Shown one piece after another: positions 33,420 to 46,445 of a DNA stretch of 64,000 nucleotides (position 1 is the first letter of the stretch; each line of letters starts with the position of its first letter). The notes below the pieces were generated by a model. It was given only the letters and a program-made list of their open reading frames with translations. It ran no database searches and was not told where the DNA came from. The position numbers were made by a program, and so were the translations under genes. Location of the stretch: NCBI RefSeq assembly GCF_024763615.1, contig NC_077224.1, positions 51,470,712 through 51,534,711 on the forward strand, read 5' to 3'. This stretch comes from Phlebotomus papatasi (Eukaryota; Arthropoda; Insecta; Diptera; Psychodidae).

Positions 33420-35380
33420 ATAATGATACAGTAAATATGACATATTGGTTAATATAATGTATCAAATATTAAATTTCCGGTTGTATATTTTACGGTTACG
33501 CAATTTCTTTACCCTATAAGTTAATAGTAGGTTGGAAGAAATACAAGGCAAAGTCATAATCTAATCAGAAGACATAAAAATTTTATGATAAATCTAGAAC
33601 TTTAAGAATAAATGATATAATATTTAGAGATATAAATAAAATGATGTAATAAATTCTTAAATTATTTATTGAACGGTACTAGAATTAAATTTGTTTGATA
33701 TTTTTGAATATTACTCCCATTAAATTTTGACTTAAATATTTAAGCTTTCATTAAAAAAGACTTTAAAGGCTCTTTCACATATTCTGGTAAAAAAAACTTA
33801 AATTTTAAAGTGTATTTTTTGTAAAACTTTTAGGTAAAACGTATATAATTTCACAATAATGGCGTTGAAACAAAAATGCCAGACTTCACTAAGTTTTTTC
33901 AATAATTTTGACAATTAATTTGACTTAAAACCTTACATTTTCATTATCAAAAATTGAAGAGAAAGTTTTGAAATAAATCATGAGTTAGGTGAGATTCTTA
34001 AAAATCTTACCCATTTTGATAGTACTGCCACAAATTAGGGCACATTGTAAGACATTGCGGATGCCTTTAAAGTGATTGCCGAAAATGTTTCGAGGTACAT
34101 CATAAGTGGAAACGTCTGTCAGAGCTTAAGTCCAAAATACCGCAGCACTTAAACCCTGACTCAGAATTAGTATAATAAAATTAAGAGGAATGTGAGGGGG
34201 GTTCCGCCAAATTCAGCCCAATGAATATTGGCTCCTCAAAACAGAGATGAGTATGTGAGGAAGGAAAGATGTGGACCGGAATCAACTTCTTGCCCTGGCT
34301 TTTCAAGACGGTATATCCTCAGCCTTTGGCAGCAATTTTCTGTTGTCTCTGGGAAATTGCGAGGAAAGTGAAAAAAGAAAGTGGTTTGGGTGAGGGTGAA
34401 TCGACATAAGCCCAAAATCTGTTTGAATTCTGAATTAACTAGAAGGTAGAGCAAGTTAAAAGTTGGCACTGTGGGTTTGGGAAAAGCATTCTGAATCACC
34501 AATCCACTCTCAAACAATAACAGAGAAGAGTACGGCCCCACCGCCCTCAACTTCATTGTTGATTATCGCAAGTCGATAATGTGGTGCGTGAAATTGAAAG
34601 TACGTGGCGCGAGGACACATCAAATACCATTTAATCGTATACTGTGAAAATTACCGATAATCAGATTTTCCAAACGACACTCCAGGGGGTCTGGTAAGGG
34701 ACTAAGGGGCCGTGGTAAAAGTAATAAAGAGCATGGAAAAGTTGTGGCAAAGGAAAATGAAATATCAAACGGGAACCTTAAATAAGCTGTCGTTTGCGAC
34801 AATTTCAGGTGGTTGCATGCAACTGGTTCTGCCAATCAACAAGTCTAACGACAATTTCACACTACTCACAGTCTTTTTCATTGAATATTGGCTACGCTCT
34901 AATCGAACCAGTGATTTATTGGAAATTTTCATGTTGGGAATTTTTTCTCTACCGATCACATTCGGAGATTTTGTATCAGTCACAAAAAAAAACTAGTCAC
35001 AGATCAATCAATGCTCGATAAACTTGATCGTGATTTGAGGTTGTTTTAAGACAGAAAGAGTCACTGATATTGCCTTCGAACTACGGACACTGTGTTTGTA
35101 ATTTATGCGTTAGAAAATTTGAAATAATATTAAAAAGGACATTACTAATTGTTACTAATTAACGAGGGGATTATTAAAAATAAAATTAAAAAACCGATAT
35201 TTTCTACAATCTTTTTGTGAGGCAAAAACGAGCAAAAAATCGACCAGAAAGCAATAAATAGAAAGGACTTAACCTTTTTTAAATTTCAAAAATTCAAAAT
35301 TCTACCGAAAACTTTAAGCAATGAAAAAAATGAAAAGTCAGAATATTTAAGGTAACAGCCTTTATGGCATGACAAATGGT
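33420..35380. other. Non-coding stretch, partly less AT-rich
   Basis: A segment at about 34150-35030 is less AT-rich and has several overlapping frames of 70-106 codons on both strands, none with a domain. It may be old unique sequence such as a conserved non-coding region. A TTAGGTGAGATTCTTAAAAA fragment at about 33987 matches the start of the tandem unit at 46446. Confidence 0.35.
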
Positions 35381-35385
35381 TTTTT

Positions 35386-35410
35386 TCTCTCTCTCTCTCT
35401 CTCTCTCTCT
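35386..35410. repeat. (CT)n microsatellite
   Basis: A pure CT dinucleotide run of about 12 units preceded by a T tract. Confidence 0.95.
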
Positions 35411-36071
35411 GTTACGTCCTGGCGGCCCACTTTAAATTAAACGTTTGTAAATTTATAAACAGATTGGTATGAGAGAGATTCCAACAAAATGAAGGAATGA
35501 ATGAAAAAAATCGATTTATGATTTGGTCGGATCTATTTCTTGTTATTCTATTTACAATACAGTAGAATAAGTTAGGAAATTTGTATTCTGTATACGTAAA
35601 AAAAATAATATCTGCAAATTTTCTAGCAGCCAAAAAGTAAAGTATTAAGAGTATCAGGAATACCCAAAATTTCTTAGGAAATAAATCGATATTGGCATAG
35701 AAAAAATTTACCTGCCTGTGATTGCATTAGTCTTGAAATTATTTGAATTTCATTTCTTAATTCGCAAAACAAGAATTGTATTTTATTAATCGAAGTTATT
35801 AGAAAATATAAATAGAGAAAACATGGAATATCACCAATGCGTCAGAGCTGGATAGCTCCTTCCGGAGGTCTACAATCTAAGGTAGACCTGGGGAAAGAAT
35901 CACCCTGCTTCGAAAATTTGGCAAGAAGAGAATAAAGGAGGGAAAGAACCAGGTCGAAATTCCGTGTTTTCTCTATTTGCGTCAAGCTATCTGCCGAAGC
36001 CCTTATTAAAAAATAGTTAATAGTGTTAACTATATTTTATATAGGAGAATTTTTGCTTTGGGAAGTAAAGT

Positions 36072-36210
36072 TCTCTACACATTGGGAGTAATTTTCGTCA
36101 AAAATTGCATTTTTGACAGAATTTTGACTTTTCCGCCAACAGCAGAGCAGATGATTTCCTTAAAAAAAAAAGATTTTTTTGACGAAAATTGCGTTCAAAG
36201 TATTCAACCT
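36072..36210. mobile_element. Short MITE, 'CTACACATTGGGAGTAATTTTCG' family
   Basis: The left side is CTCTACACATTGGGAGTAAT, then TTTCGTCAAAAATTGC. The right side has TTTGACGAAAATTGCGTTCA. It is related to 5275-5400 and 25085-25215. Confidence 0.5.
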
Positions 36211-36921
36211 TAACAGAAAAATTGAAATATTTAAAGTCTGGTGCACTTGAAGTCATGACACTTTCTCTTATTATAAAGAAAGGCGAAGATGATACTAATT
36301 AATTTCTTTTTATTAAGGACATAGGCCATTATTTGATTTAAATAAAAAATAATAGTCTTTAAAATAATAACTCTATACAATTATTTAGAACTTTACTTTC
36401 TTATTACATATCCAATGATTTACGATTATCATTGTTGGTGTTTGCGACGCGTGATTATATTATTTGTAATATTATCAGATGCCCCTTTTTCTGATGATTA
36501 TGGGATTTGGTAAACCGTTCTTGTCATTTTTATTTCAATTGACTTTTGTTCTCGTAATCTAGATAAAGTTTTTGCAGGTTTTTTGAGTTTGGGTGACCAT
36601 AGTGTTGATTTTAAAAACATTGCCAGTTCTATAGAGAATGTCAGTCATTTGAATAACTATAGCCCCTATAATCCTTTCTTTATAAAGATTTAACTCTATT
36701 CAGTGGAATTAGCGCTATGGTCACCTAAATACCAAAACAAAGAAAAATTAAAACTGCTCTCTCTTGGAGTTCGAGTAGTTAATACAGAAAAAGAGGTTTC
36801 CCTATATTACGGGAGCTACAGCAAATTGAAATTAGAATTAATAATAAACATTTTGGTGGTAAATCAATGATATTAATCAGAAAAAGTAGCAAAAGCTGAA
36901 ACACTTAATCCATATCGCGTA

Positions 36922-37875
36922 GGGGGAACTGGGGCAGTAGTAAACTGGGGTAGTTGTAAACACTGTGATTTTTTTCATTAATTTTAAGACTCCAGAGGAT
37001 AAAACCCATAAGTATTCATAGATACCATGGGGATGTATGTCCACAGAAGAATTGGTCAATAAAATCCTAATACTTTAAAAATAAAAATCATTTTTCCCGA
37101 AAATGTTGATATTTCAATTATTTTGGTCATTTGGATTTCCACCTGGAAATTAAAAACTGTGTAAAATAATCGAAATGTAGCAATACCAGTTCTTTCCTAC
37201 ATCTTTTAGGATTATATTTATGCATTTACTAGAGAAATTGAGATTCTCATTATTTCAAAAGAATTAATAATTGGTCAGAAAACAGCATTTGGGGTAGATG
37301 TAACCAGGCAATTTCAATTTCACAAAATGAGTAGGTAAAAGAGCGGGAAATTGATCTTCATGCGAAATATCTATAATTCATAGATTACGAAAAAAATTGG
37401 TGGCGCTGTGTTAAATAAAAAGTCACATGATGTCAAAATATGGGGAAAATCCATTGAAAAATGTCTTTGATATGCATGCTTTTAGTTTTTTTGCTATTTT
37501 AATTATTCTTTGTAAAAAGTGTCGTGATTTTTTGAAAAATATACAGTCTTTATATATCTCTTAAGTAATTAAAATAATCGAGAGTGGTGCAAAGTTAATT
37601 TCAAGGGTGGGAAAAAAAGGTGTTTACATCCTCCCCAGAAAGTGGTTACTTCTACCCCAGGTATTTTGTGAAAAGAGAAAAATGCACAGGGACACAAATT
37701 TTATTTTTATGGAAAACTCAATTGTTTTCCAGCATCCGCATTACCTTTGATGTATTGCCTATACCCAAGGGTAAAACATGAGCTAAGAAATATTTTCCAA
37801 AAAATCACGGTGTCCTTGGAAAATCACCTCAAATTCGAATGTATCGAAAATGGTTACATGTGCCCCAGTCTCCCC
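36922..37875. mobile_element. TA-flanked element, 954 bp, GGGGAACTGGGGCAG termini
   Basis: The left GGGGGAACTGGGGCAGTAGT and right ACATGTGCCCCAGTCTCCCC are inverted partners, with TA outside both (36920-36921, 37876-37877). Internal copies of GGGGTAGTTGTAAACA, GGGGTAGATGTAACCA and TACTTCTACCCCAG echo the ends. The minus frame 36877-37059 and plus frame 37747-37947 run across the ends and are not genes. Confidence 0.75.
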
Positions 37876-38392
37876 TATAGTGTGAAGGCCCAAGTCAAAA
37901 ATACTTCATCTACAAAATCTGTAGTAAAAAAATACAGTAAAAAATAAAGTGAACAAAAGTGGTACAAAAAACTTCTAATCCTTAATCCTAAATTCTCAGT
38001 GTTAGTTTGAGGTAATCCTTTGTTGCGAAGCTTTATACTCTGAAAAAATATTTTGTTTAATGGACAAATAGATTTTGTTCAAATTTTGTTAAAAGAATGT
38101 TGTTTACCAGTTTAACAAAAGTTTTTCTCACATTTTATATGGAAAAACATCCTTGTGCCAAATTTTTATTGTTAATTTGACATGACATTTTTTTCAGAGT
38201 AGGTTAAAATCCTAAGTATCTGTCTGAGTCGATTTGAAATAACGAGCTAGGTCATCTTGCAAGCGAGATTTCTAAATAAGTCAATTTTTCCCCAAGCCCA
38301 ATAGTATTAAGTTCCGCAATATGCTGTACACAATTACGACCTAAGCTGAGAGACGCCATTAGTTTGCCTTTAACTAAGCCGTTACAAGGCTT

Positions 38393-38535
38393 AACCCTTT
38401 AAGGACGATAGGGACACTGGTGTTCCAAATATTTTTTTCCTGCGACCTTCTACTCGTAAAGTTATGTTTTGTTCTAAAGAGGCAGAAAGTAATTTTTTAC
38501 TCCCAAGTTTTGACCCTCTTGTCGTTAAAGTGTTC
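38393..38535. mobile_element. Short CCCTTTAAGGACGA-family derivative
   Basis: Opens TTAACCCTTTAAGGACGATA and closes TTGACCCTCTTGTCGTTAAA, about 143 bp. It closely resembles 21015-21146, including AAAGTTATGTTTTGTTCTAA. Confidence 0.55.
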
Positions 38536-38552
38536 AGCAGAGTGATAGCTTA

Positions 38553-38935
38553 TGGTCTCTACACATTAGAAAAGTTTATATCCATATTTGACAGTATTTT
38601 TCACTTAAACGTAGGTAATCTGCTTCAGTATACGCTGAGAAAAAAAAGAAGGTGCGATTAACTTTTTTTCCTCGTAACTTTAACTCTTTTTAGGTCTAAA
38701 AATATATCAACATTTTTTAATGTTAATTTTACACCTTTTTAAGGGTAAAATTAACATGAAAAGGCTTAATTTAACACCTAATACACCTAAAAAGGGTAAT
38801 ATTTACACCGATTTCGGATCAATACTGCTGGGTAAAATTAACATTTCCGGAATGATATTTTAACTTTTTCGGATTTCTCTCAGTAAGTGTAGGTATAAAT
38901 TTATCTAGTGTGTAGAGGCTATTGATCATAAACTG
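38553..38935. mobile_element. 'CTCTACACATTAG' MITE interrupted by another MITE
   Basis: The outer left part GGTCTCTACACATTAGAAAA and outer right part TTTATCTAGTGTGTAGAGGC are inverted ends of the family at 26159-26256. Between them sits a complete copy of the family at 21599 (38634-38887). Confidence 0.6.
38634..38887. mobile_element. Nested MITE, 'GGGTGCGATTAACTT' family
   Basis: Starts GCTGAGAAAAAAAAGAAGGT and ends TTTTTCGGATTTCTCTCAGT. The interior matches 21599-21855 almost base for base, including TTAATGTTAATTTTACACCT and GGATCAATACTGC. The near identity of the two copies suggests fairly recent activity. Confidence 0.7.
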
Positions 38936-38993
38936 ATGGAAATGTAATAAATATAATATCATTATATTGATTGTAATTGCGTTAAGCCGTATA

Positions 38994-39202
38994 GGGGAGT
39001 GTAGGCATGCTTCGCACAGAGTAAACCTTCAAACGATGTGAATTTTCTCTTTGTTTGCAAAGAACTGACCTACCATTTCTCATGTCGTATCATGAGCCTA
39101 ATAATTTTATGGCTGAGAAATGACGAACTAGCTCTTTGTAAACAAAGAGAAAATTTGCGTTGTTTGACGGTTCACTCTGTGCGAAACATGTCAAGATTCC
39201 CC
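38994..39202. mobile_element. TA-flanked MITE, 209 bp, GGGGAGTGTAGGCATGCTTC termini
   Basis: The left GGGGAGTGTAGGCATGCTTC, then GCACAGAGT, is mirrored by ACTCTGTGCGAAACATGTCA, then AGATTCCCC. TA lies outside both ends. The inner mirror block is TTTTCTCTTTGTTTGCAAAG against CTTTGTAAACAAAGAGAAAA. Confidence 0.75.
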
Positions 39203-41100
39203 TATCGGCTTAAGTCTTAAGCCTGTCTAGCACATAATAAAATATTTTGTGATAACTTTAAAAGGATTCTAACCTGGAACATTTACAACATACAGTAATA
39301 GCTCTGCCACTAGCAGAGTGCCCATGATTAAATAATATTAAATAATTAAATAATTATTAATAAATTAAATAATATTTAATCGAAAAAACAACATTTTCTG
39401 TACTGTTTACCAGGTTTATGAGAAATCTGATACGAAAATTACACATCTTTTTCGGATTTTAAATTCTTTTATTAATTTATCAATTAATCAATTTATCAAT
39501 TAATTTAATTTCTCAATTAATTTTGAGAATGAACCGATTAAGATAGAAAACTTAGATCGCAATAGATGAAAGAAGAAGTAATTAGACAAGCTTTTAGCCT
39601 TAGACAAGTTGGTAAGAACATTTTGTTTATTAAAAGTTAGTTAAAAAATGAAAAAAGAAAATAAAGAGAAAAACTCATTTTACGCACTCTTTTTCAAAAA
39701 TATCGTTTTAAATAGAATTTTTGAAAAAAGTATCCTTTAATTTCATTGTAAGGTATCAGGTACTTTTCATGTTCATGAAAGTTGTAAGAAATAAACTTAC
39801 TCGGTTTTAAGCTCGAAATAATTAAAACTGGAAATTTGAATCAAATGTATAAAATTTGAATTTTAGAAAACATAAAAAAAAATAATTAGCGTGTGTAGAA
39901 AATTTCGGAAAGTGCCTACGACGAACAAATTTCAGATTTGAGGTCCTTATAGAATCCTCTAACAAAATTTATCACTCTATTTAAACTTCTTCACAAAAGG
40001 TTGATATTATTCAATCTTATTCCTTGTTTTGTTGAATTACAAAATTTAAAAAGTACAAAGGGGAGTTCAGGGTATTCCAGTAGCACTGAATAATTTTTAA
40101 ATCAATCTTCTAAATGAACATCCAAAGTGATGGTTAATGTAAGAATCATGATTTTTTCGTCACTGAAAAGGTTTTTCACAAATTTCGAACAATTTGTTCC
40201 GCCCAGTATCGTCAATCACGACTTTGCAGTGTTTGGTGATTCTCCAAAGAAGTCGGTATCTTTCGTTTTGGTATTTAAAATACCTCTGACAAAAACTCTT
40301 CTTACAGTTGAAATTCTTTACAATCTCAGTTTTTATTTAAACTTAAGTGATTCACAGATCATATGCTAATATTTCACAATCGGACAAATCAAATTCTATC
40401 AAGTTTTTTTTGTATTCTGTATAATTTCTCGTTGTTCAAAATTCTGCGGTACTTTGAGAATTGATACGAAAATGTTGGATTAAGTATTTAATATGAAAAA
40501 AGAAATAAAAACATTTTTTCTGTGATACTTTGTACATTTCGAAACAAAATTGTAAACAAAATTATCTGGGAAATTAAAATATGAATATGAATGCGAAAAG
40601 CTCTTTACTTATCTGACCGAGTTAATTTATTGATGTTGGTCGATTGATGGGTAAAATAAGGCTCGCACTCAGTCAACAATTAATTTTCACTGATTGAACA
40701 AAAAAGTGCACAATTTGATTTTAATTGATGGTTTTTACCAGAAACCTTCGATAAAAGCCCATCAACGTTCTTGTGTGCCCAACAACACTGAAATTTTTAA
40801 TTTTTTCCGAGATATTGTTTTGAGTACTTTTTAAAAGTGTTCACTTTTGAGTCTCTTGCACATTTATTTTAAAATTGTTAAGCGTAGATATCAAAGAAAA
40901 TCACAGGTTTACTATCTGCAGAAGACAGGAAGAAAATCCTGTTCTCCGAAGAATTGAGGTGTTTTTGCAATTTTTTTGTAATTTTAAAGAACTTTTGCGG
41001 AATTAGGAGAAAAAAAACTAGATTTTAGTTCGATAAACCCGGTGGAATTTTAATTTTGTGCCAACATTAAACAAAAGATGAAAAGTTTTGTGCGGTTTAA
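39203..41100. other. AT-rich non-coding DNA
   Basis: Includes AT-rich palindromic simple sequence at about 39323-39381 (GATTAAATAATATT and its complement) and AATTAATTTATC-type repeats at about 39465-39535. No genes were recognised. Confidence 0.45.
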
Positions 41101-41106
41101 AACACT

Positions 41107-41299
41107 TCAGAGCTTGGTGAAAAGTTGGTGTGAACTGCTGGAGGATCGAAAAGCTACTGAATGAACTAAGCTTGGAGCTTCAACGGAAATACGTCTCTGG
41201 ATGTCTTTTACTCGCGTGGAGAGAGAAGTGAGATTAGCAGAGGCGGGAACATACGTTTTGGGATCGTTCGCACGCCTCAGATGATAACTGACGACTGAA
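41107..41299 (-). promoter_or_regulatory. Candidate Inr/DPE promoter and leader, minus strand
   Basis: On the minus strand TTCAGTC (41299-41293) is a perfect insect initiator with its A at 41296. At +28 to +32 (41269-41265) lies GAACG, four of five positions of the downstream promoter element RGWYV. The following ~190 bp are less AT-rich, without repeats, and resemble an insect 5' UTR. A gene reading toward lower coordinates, possibly the one with the exon at 23965, would fit. No splice donor was confirmed. Confidence 0.3.
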
Positions 41300-42229
41300 T
41301 TGGTTGGAAGCAACAGCATCAGCATCAGACCTGAGAGACTTGTCGAGAGAACATCTCTTGCATCCCTCTCCCGGAAAAACACCACCGTACATTTTTTTTC
41401 GGGAAAATTCTGTTCTCTCACAGAGATTTTCCAACAAGGTGCATCTTTTTCTTTTGCGGTTGTGTATCTCATGCTTATTTATTTACACACATCCCACCAG
41501 AAAAAACAGATATTCTTGTGTGTAAAGTGTGTCACTTTGTGCATCTTTTCTTTTGAGCTCCCTTCTCAATTTCCATCAGAATTTTCTCCAGTCTGTCTCC
41601 GTCAAAACCTTCTCAGCTGAAGAACGATAAAGGAGTTTACCACATTTGAAAAAAAAAAGATATATTCTCTAAAGGATTTATCATTCAGTACAATATTTTA
41701 TTTCTTCGATTTTCAAAGGCAAATCTACAAGTAAAATCATTTGAACGCTTGCAACAAATGGACAATGCACTTAATGGTAAAGTTATCCGTGGTATTTGAA
41801 AAGCGGAAGAACTACAAGGATATAGATATCAACCTTTCTGGAAGTGAATGCTTTAATACAGAACCTCAAGCTAAGATAATACCAGTATCTGTCACAATTG
41901 CCAAAAGGCTCATCCAAGTCTTAAGCTGCTTTTTGCTTGACTTCAAAGAAAAGCATGCAATCCTTCGATTTTGAGTTTTAAATATGTTTCCTTCATATAC
42001 CTCAGGGATAGTATTTTAAAAGAAATTGAATATTGAAGTTTAGAAAAAATACACCGTAGATGACGATGACTTTACACTTCAGGTGAGACTTAGCCTGTGC
42101 ACCTGAACTTTTGTAAGTTTTTCTTTAATTCAAACACTTAAAGATTGTATAAAGACCTTAAGGATACTTACTTAGAGATGGTCTAAAAACCTGAAGTCAC
42201 CCACGGAGTGAAAAATCACCGACATCTAT

Positions 42230-42440
42230 TGTGTAATTTTTTTTAGTTTACAGGTCAAACGGTAAAAGATATCGTCTATCGGTTTCCAGTAAACCCCATT
42301 CGCTTTTAGTCAATATTTTCTGAAGACGATATTTGAAAACATTAGACCGGTAAATCAACCCATTTTAATAAGAATATCAATACTCAAAACTATGCCTGAG
42401 ACTATTTTTATCCATCTCAAAGAGAAGTGTGCTTTTCAAA
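42230..42440 (+). repeat. Dispersed repeat, 'AGAGATATCGAC' family, short copy
   Basis: Contains TTACAGGTCAAACGGTAAAA, GATATCGTCTATCGGTTTCC, and further weak matches to the 18180 family order. It is non-coding. Confidence 0.4.
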
Positions 42441-42510
42441 AATAATATAAAAATCTATAAGGTATTTTTTTCTTTATTTTTGAATGTTGTAAATTGAAAA
42501 ATATTCCCTT

Positions 42511-42782
42511 ATGGCTCCGACACACCTTTTAGATCAGGAAAATTTCATGAAATCGAAATTCTAATCTCTTTTTTTCTCACATGCTTTGCTTATATCTATC
42601 TCATTCTCTCAAACTCTTCTTCTTCTTTTAAACATCACACCAAATTCAATTTAGCTTAATCGAATTTGGTATGCGAAAGAATGAGACAGACATATGTCAG
42701 TCAGCAAAACATGTGAGAAAGAAAGGGATTTGAATTTCGACTTCATGAAATGTTCCTGTTCTAAAAGGTGTGCCGGAGCCAT
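42511..42782. mobile_element. MITE, 'ATGGCTCCGGCAC' family
   Basis: The left end is ATGGCTCCGACACACCTTTT and the right end GTGTGCCGGAGCCAT is its inverted partner. It retains the TTCTTCTTCTTTTAAACATC block and the mirrored GAAATCGAAATTC / GAATTTCGACTTC blocks. It is about 272 bp. Confidence 0.75.
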
Positions 42783-42854
42783 TAATATACGAAATGTAAT
42801 TCTGAAATATAAATTTTATTTTAAACGGGATAATTTTAATGGAATGTACGTGTA

Positions 42855-43154
42855 GGGTAAGGGCTCATCATTTTGGACAGGGTGCTTATAAACTTCAATG
42901 ATCTAAATTTGAAGTGCGATATTTTCAATACTAAATGATTTTATTTATTACTCTCTTTTCAGAAGGGTTTTTTAGAAACTTGGTAAGTTGCTTATCGTCT
43001 TTGTTTTCATTAAAATTAGTTTTAACACAAATATTTAGATACTTAGATGTAAACAAATATTTAGATAAAATTTTAATCAATTTATTTTTAGTGTCCAATT
43101 TTACCCTGAAAGTGTCCAAATTTAGAAACTGTCCAAAATTATGAGCTCTTACCC
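42855..43154. mobile_element. 300-bp deletion derivative of the 13457-14805 element
   Basis: Both ends match the large element (GGGTAAGGGCTCATCATTTT and CTGTCCAAAATTATGAGCTC, TTACCC). The inner blocks AGAAGGGTTTTTTAGAAACT and CCAATTTTACCCTGAAAGTG correspond to its left-middle and right parts. The middle is gone. The frames 42931-43188 and 42935-43144 are opposed shadows within it. Confidence 0.7.
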
Positions 43155-45503
43155 CTTTGTGTAGGAAAAACTGTTTTAATATGGACATAAATTTCTCTAG
43201 TGTGTAGAGGCCATAAAAATAAATCCGATTTTCAAGTGACTTTTCAAATATCCTTTTTTTGCACGAAAAGCTACTCCGGTAATTTAAAAAAAAGTCGCAA
43301 AAGTGAAAACAAAGTGAGTGGAATATCTTTTATGACATCAACACATTATAAGAAAAAACCAAGATGATAAACTACTTATAAAGGTTCCAAACAACACCCT
43401 TGAAAAAGAAGTAACAAGAAACTTCAATAAGTCTTAAAAATATTGCATTTCAAATCTAGGACTTTGGTACTTTCAACTATGCCGAAATTTGGCACACATA
43501 CCCTATAGCGTTGGTTCCGTCTCTGTGACTACTATAAGTGACGTACTTCTGAGGAGTTTAAGAGTTTTTACAGGAATTTATACACAAAATTGAGATTATA
43601 AGATTTTTAGAGATGCATGAAAAGTTTTATTAAGTTTTTATTATTTTTACCTCCCCTTCCCATGCGTCCATCACCGTCTTAACATATATTCCAGCCTCAG
43701 GGACTAATCGATGGAAATATCCCTTCACAGGCTGTATGTTATTTGTCACAATATCATTGTTACATTTGCTTTCGGAATAGACTAGGCAGAATTGAGAGAG
43801 GAAGAAAGACCATTTCAGAGCCAAAGGCTGTATAAAAAATTAAGCATTTTTACATAAAAAAATACAAAAAATTCAATTCTAAGAACTACTAGCAGTCAAA
43901 CTAATCACCTTGTATTCTTTGTCAGGTAATACCACATCTCACTGTCTAATTCTACTATTGGCAAATGCTGCCCTCGTTTCCCCTACATCTAAATATTCTT
44001 AAAGTATTTTCTTTACTTTTGATACAGGAATATTAACAAGATAATATTTAATAAATTGGAAAAGAATAAAATTACAAAATGCATTTTGAAGTAACGAACT
44101 ATAAGCCAAATGATTTGAGATATCCACCAAATGTCTTGAATTACTCTCTTGCAAAGACTTTTCTTATTTATTTAGAATTGAAAATTTTGCAGAGTTGGAA
44201 GGTTTTGAAAAAAAAAATCCAAAATGATTGATGAACGTTAACATTCAATTTGTTTTGAACTAAATTTATTAAAGTATATATGTATATATTATTAATTAAT
44301 TAATGTTGTTTTTGTTATATAAGAGTTTATTTATGAGAATTACTAGATTAACACCCTGTGAGCATATGAGTATAAGGATTAAGTCTTTCCGTAACAAGGA
44401 TTTCTAAAAATGCATTATAATTTTTTTCTTGTGAAGGGATGGTGTTGTCATTATCAGTCCCATGTTCCGTGGAAAAGTGCAGAGAAAAGCTCACTAAAGC
44501 AAAAAGGTTCAAGGCCCAAAGAATTTTTTAGTGATCTAAAGAGGATTAGGTTAATCAGGCTATTAATCATTTGCATTTTGAGGCAATTAAACTATTATAT
44601 ACTTTAACTTTTTATGATATTTTACATTTAAACAATGCAGAACATTTAAATAATAACAACCAAGCTGTAAAAGCTTTTACCCTTTGTTGAGCATACGAGC
44701 TTTCTCTTCCTCTGCATTACATACTTGAAGTACTTGAGAGTCAAAGCGTTGTAAAAGCGTTGTAATTATCATAATATTTAACACGAATGGTTACCTTTTG
44801 ACTACATCTATGGCATATCAAAGAGCATATCACCAAAAGTGCTGCAAGATATTTTCCCTGTCAAATGAAATTTGCTCCTGGAAACATACCCTTCAGGCTG
44901 AATATCATTCAATGAGATTGCATATGGTTATTTATGGAGAGCGTGTGACATCCAATGAGAAATTCTCATGGTGAAAGCAAGAACCCCAACCACTTGTTAG
45001 GGATTATGGCAATTTTTCCCTCAATATGGAGGGAAACTTGTGAATTCAAATGCAAAACTCTAGCAATAGCTTCAATTTGTTCATCTCTGTCACTTCAGAG
45101 TGTAGAAATGGAATCTCTCCATCAAGATGTGCATTGAAGAAGGTATTGAAAGGCCACCAAGGCTTTAAACTCTATCATATCACCAGGGACTATTGTAGAA
45201 TTTTCTATGGATAAATTTGTGGGCCTTCATTGCTCACTGCAGTGTCAGGTGGACTAATATGGGGGAAAGGTGAATCAATGTTCTGTATGCACATTCACTC
45301 AACAATAAGGGTGGTTCAACTTATGGTAGGTGAGATTTTTAGTTAGAGATTTAGTTATTAAATATTTTCACATGAAGCTTAACCTTGGGCACGTAAAATT
45401 TCCAGTCAAAGTTACAAATTAAGGGGGATTCCCTAATTATCAGATCAAAAAAGGTTTATATTTTCTATTAATTAAATTAAAAGAGAAACTATCTAAGAAT
45501 ATA
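43155..45503. other. AT-rich non-coding DNA
   Basis: 43170-43213 keeps an end of the CTCTACACATTAG family (TTTCTCTAGTGTGTAGAGGC). About 43925-43985 ends with CTGCCCTCGTTTCCCCTA, possibly a lone arm of the GGGGCAGA family. No genes were recognised. Confidence 0.4.
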
Positions 45504-46080
45504 GGGTAGAGTAAGTACTTTTCGCCACCTTAAGGTTTAATACCCTTGTAATTCTTATAATTTTTGTCGAAATAAAATAAAATTTCGTTGAATTTTTTTG
45601 AACCAGGAAACTTCTCGGGAGTTTTTGGATATCTGGTTGAAAAATTACATTTTCTGCAACAATGCAAGTTTCAGTACTTTTCGCCACTTTGTAAACGCTT
45701 TTTCGCCATTGTGTAAGCACTTTTCGCCACCTGTTCTAAGTGAATTTTAAGAAACAGCAGCTTTCGATAACCTTCCAAAATACACGGAACAGTACTTTTT
45801 CATATTCAACACCTATATTAGACAATTATTATTAGAGTAATGCAATTGATTTTTTTCGCATTTTTTATTCGAAAGAAAAGTTCATCGAAAATAACGGCTG
45901 TTCCGACTATAATCCGCGAGGTGCGCCACTTATAAAACGCTTGGAAAAATGAGTGGCGAAAAGTAGTGTATTGTATTGTATTGTATTTATTTTTCATTAG
46001 TACTTACACAGCCGAAAAAAGCAAGCCCTATTTCACAACATCCGAATTTCTTTATGTTTTTTATTGTAGAACATTACTTA
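45504..46080. mobile_element. Degraded copy of the TTTTCGCCAC element
   Basis: Begins GGGTAGAGTAAGTACTTTTC with TA outside. It repeats the block order of 27066-27360 (ACCTTAAGGTTTAATACCCT, TTTTTGTCGAAATAAAA) and later CGAAAAAAGCAAGCCCTATT. A GTATT pentanucleotide run (about 45966-45988) interrupts it, and the right terminus is not found. Confidence 0.5.
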
Positions 46081-46445
46081 CTCACTTACTTAACCGGCGC
46101 TACAACCAATTAGGGTGGCGGTATTACTTATGGCCAGTCTATACTTGTTGTCACTTCGCTGATATCTTTAATTTTTTCCCAAAAATTAAATTCGAAAAAC
46201 TACAAAATTAGGAATATTTGATGTGCTATCATTAAATGAAACTTTTAAACTGATTTACTTTTATATTTCGGTTGAATTTTAATTATTTTGTGGGAATTAT
46301 TTCACTGATGCGCCAGACGATCAAATGTACGTCAAATCGTTAAGAAATTCACTAAGGATCTCTCAATTTTTAATGACTAAATTTTATATCTTCAATCAAA
46401 AACATTTAGTACTATTTTTCAAAACTTGTTGTCTTAGTAACTATA

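Noticed and set aside
34236..35021. Cluster of frames of 71-106 codons in a less AT-rich patch
   Set aside because: They overlap on both strands and show no family signature. A richer base composition alone explains their length.
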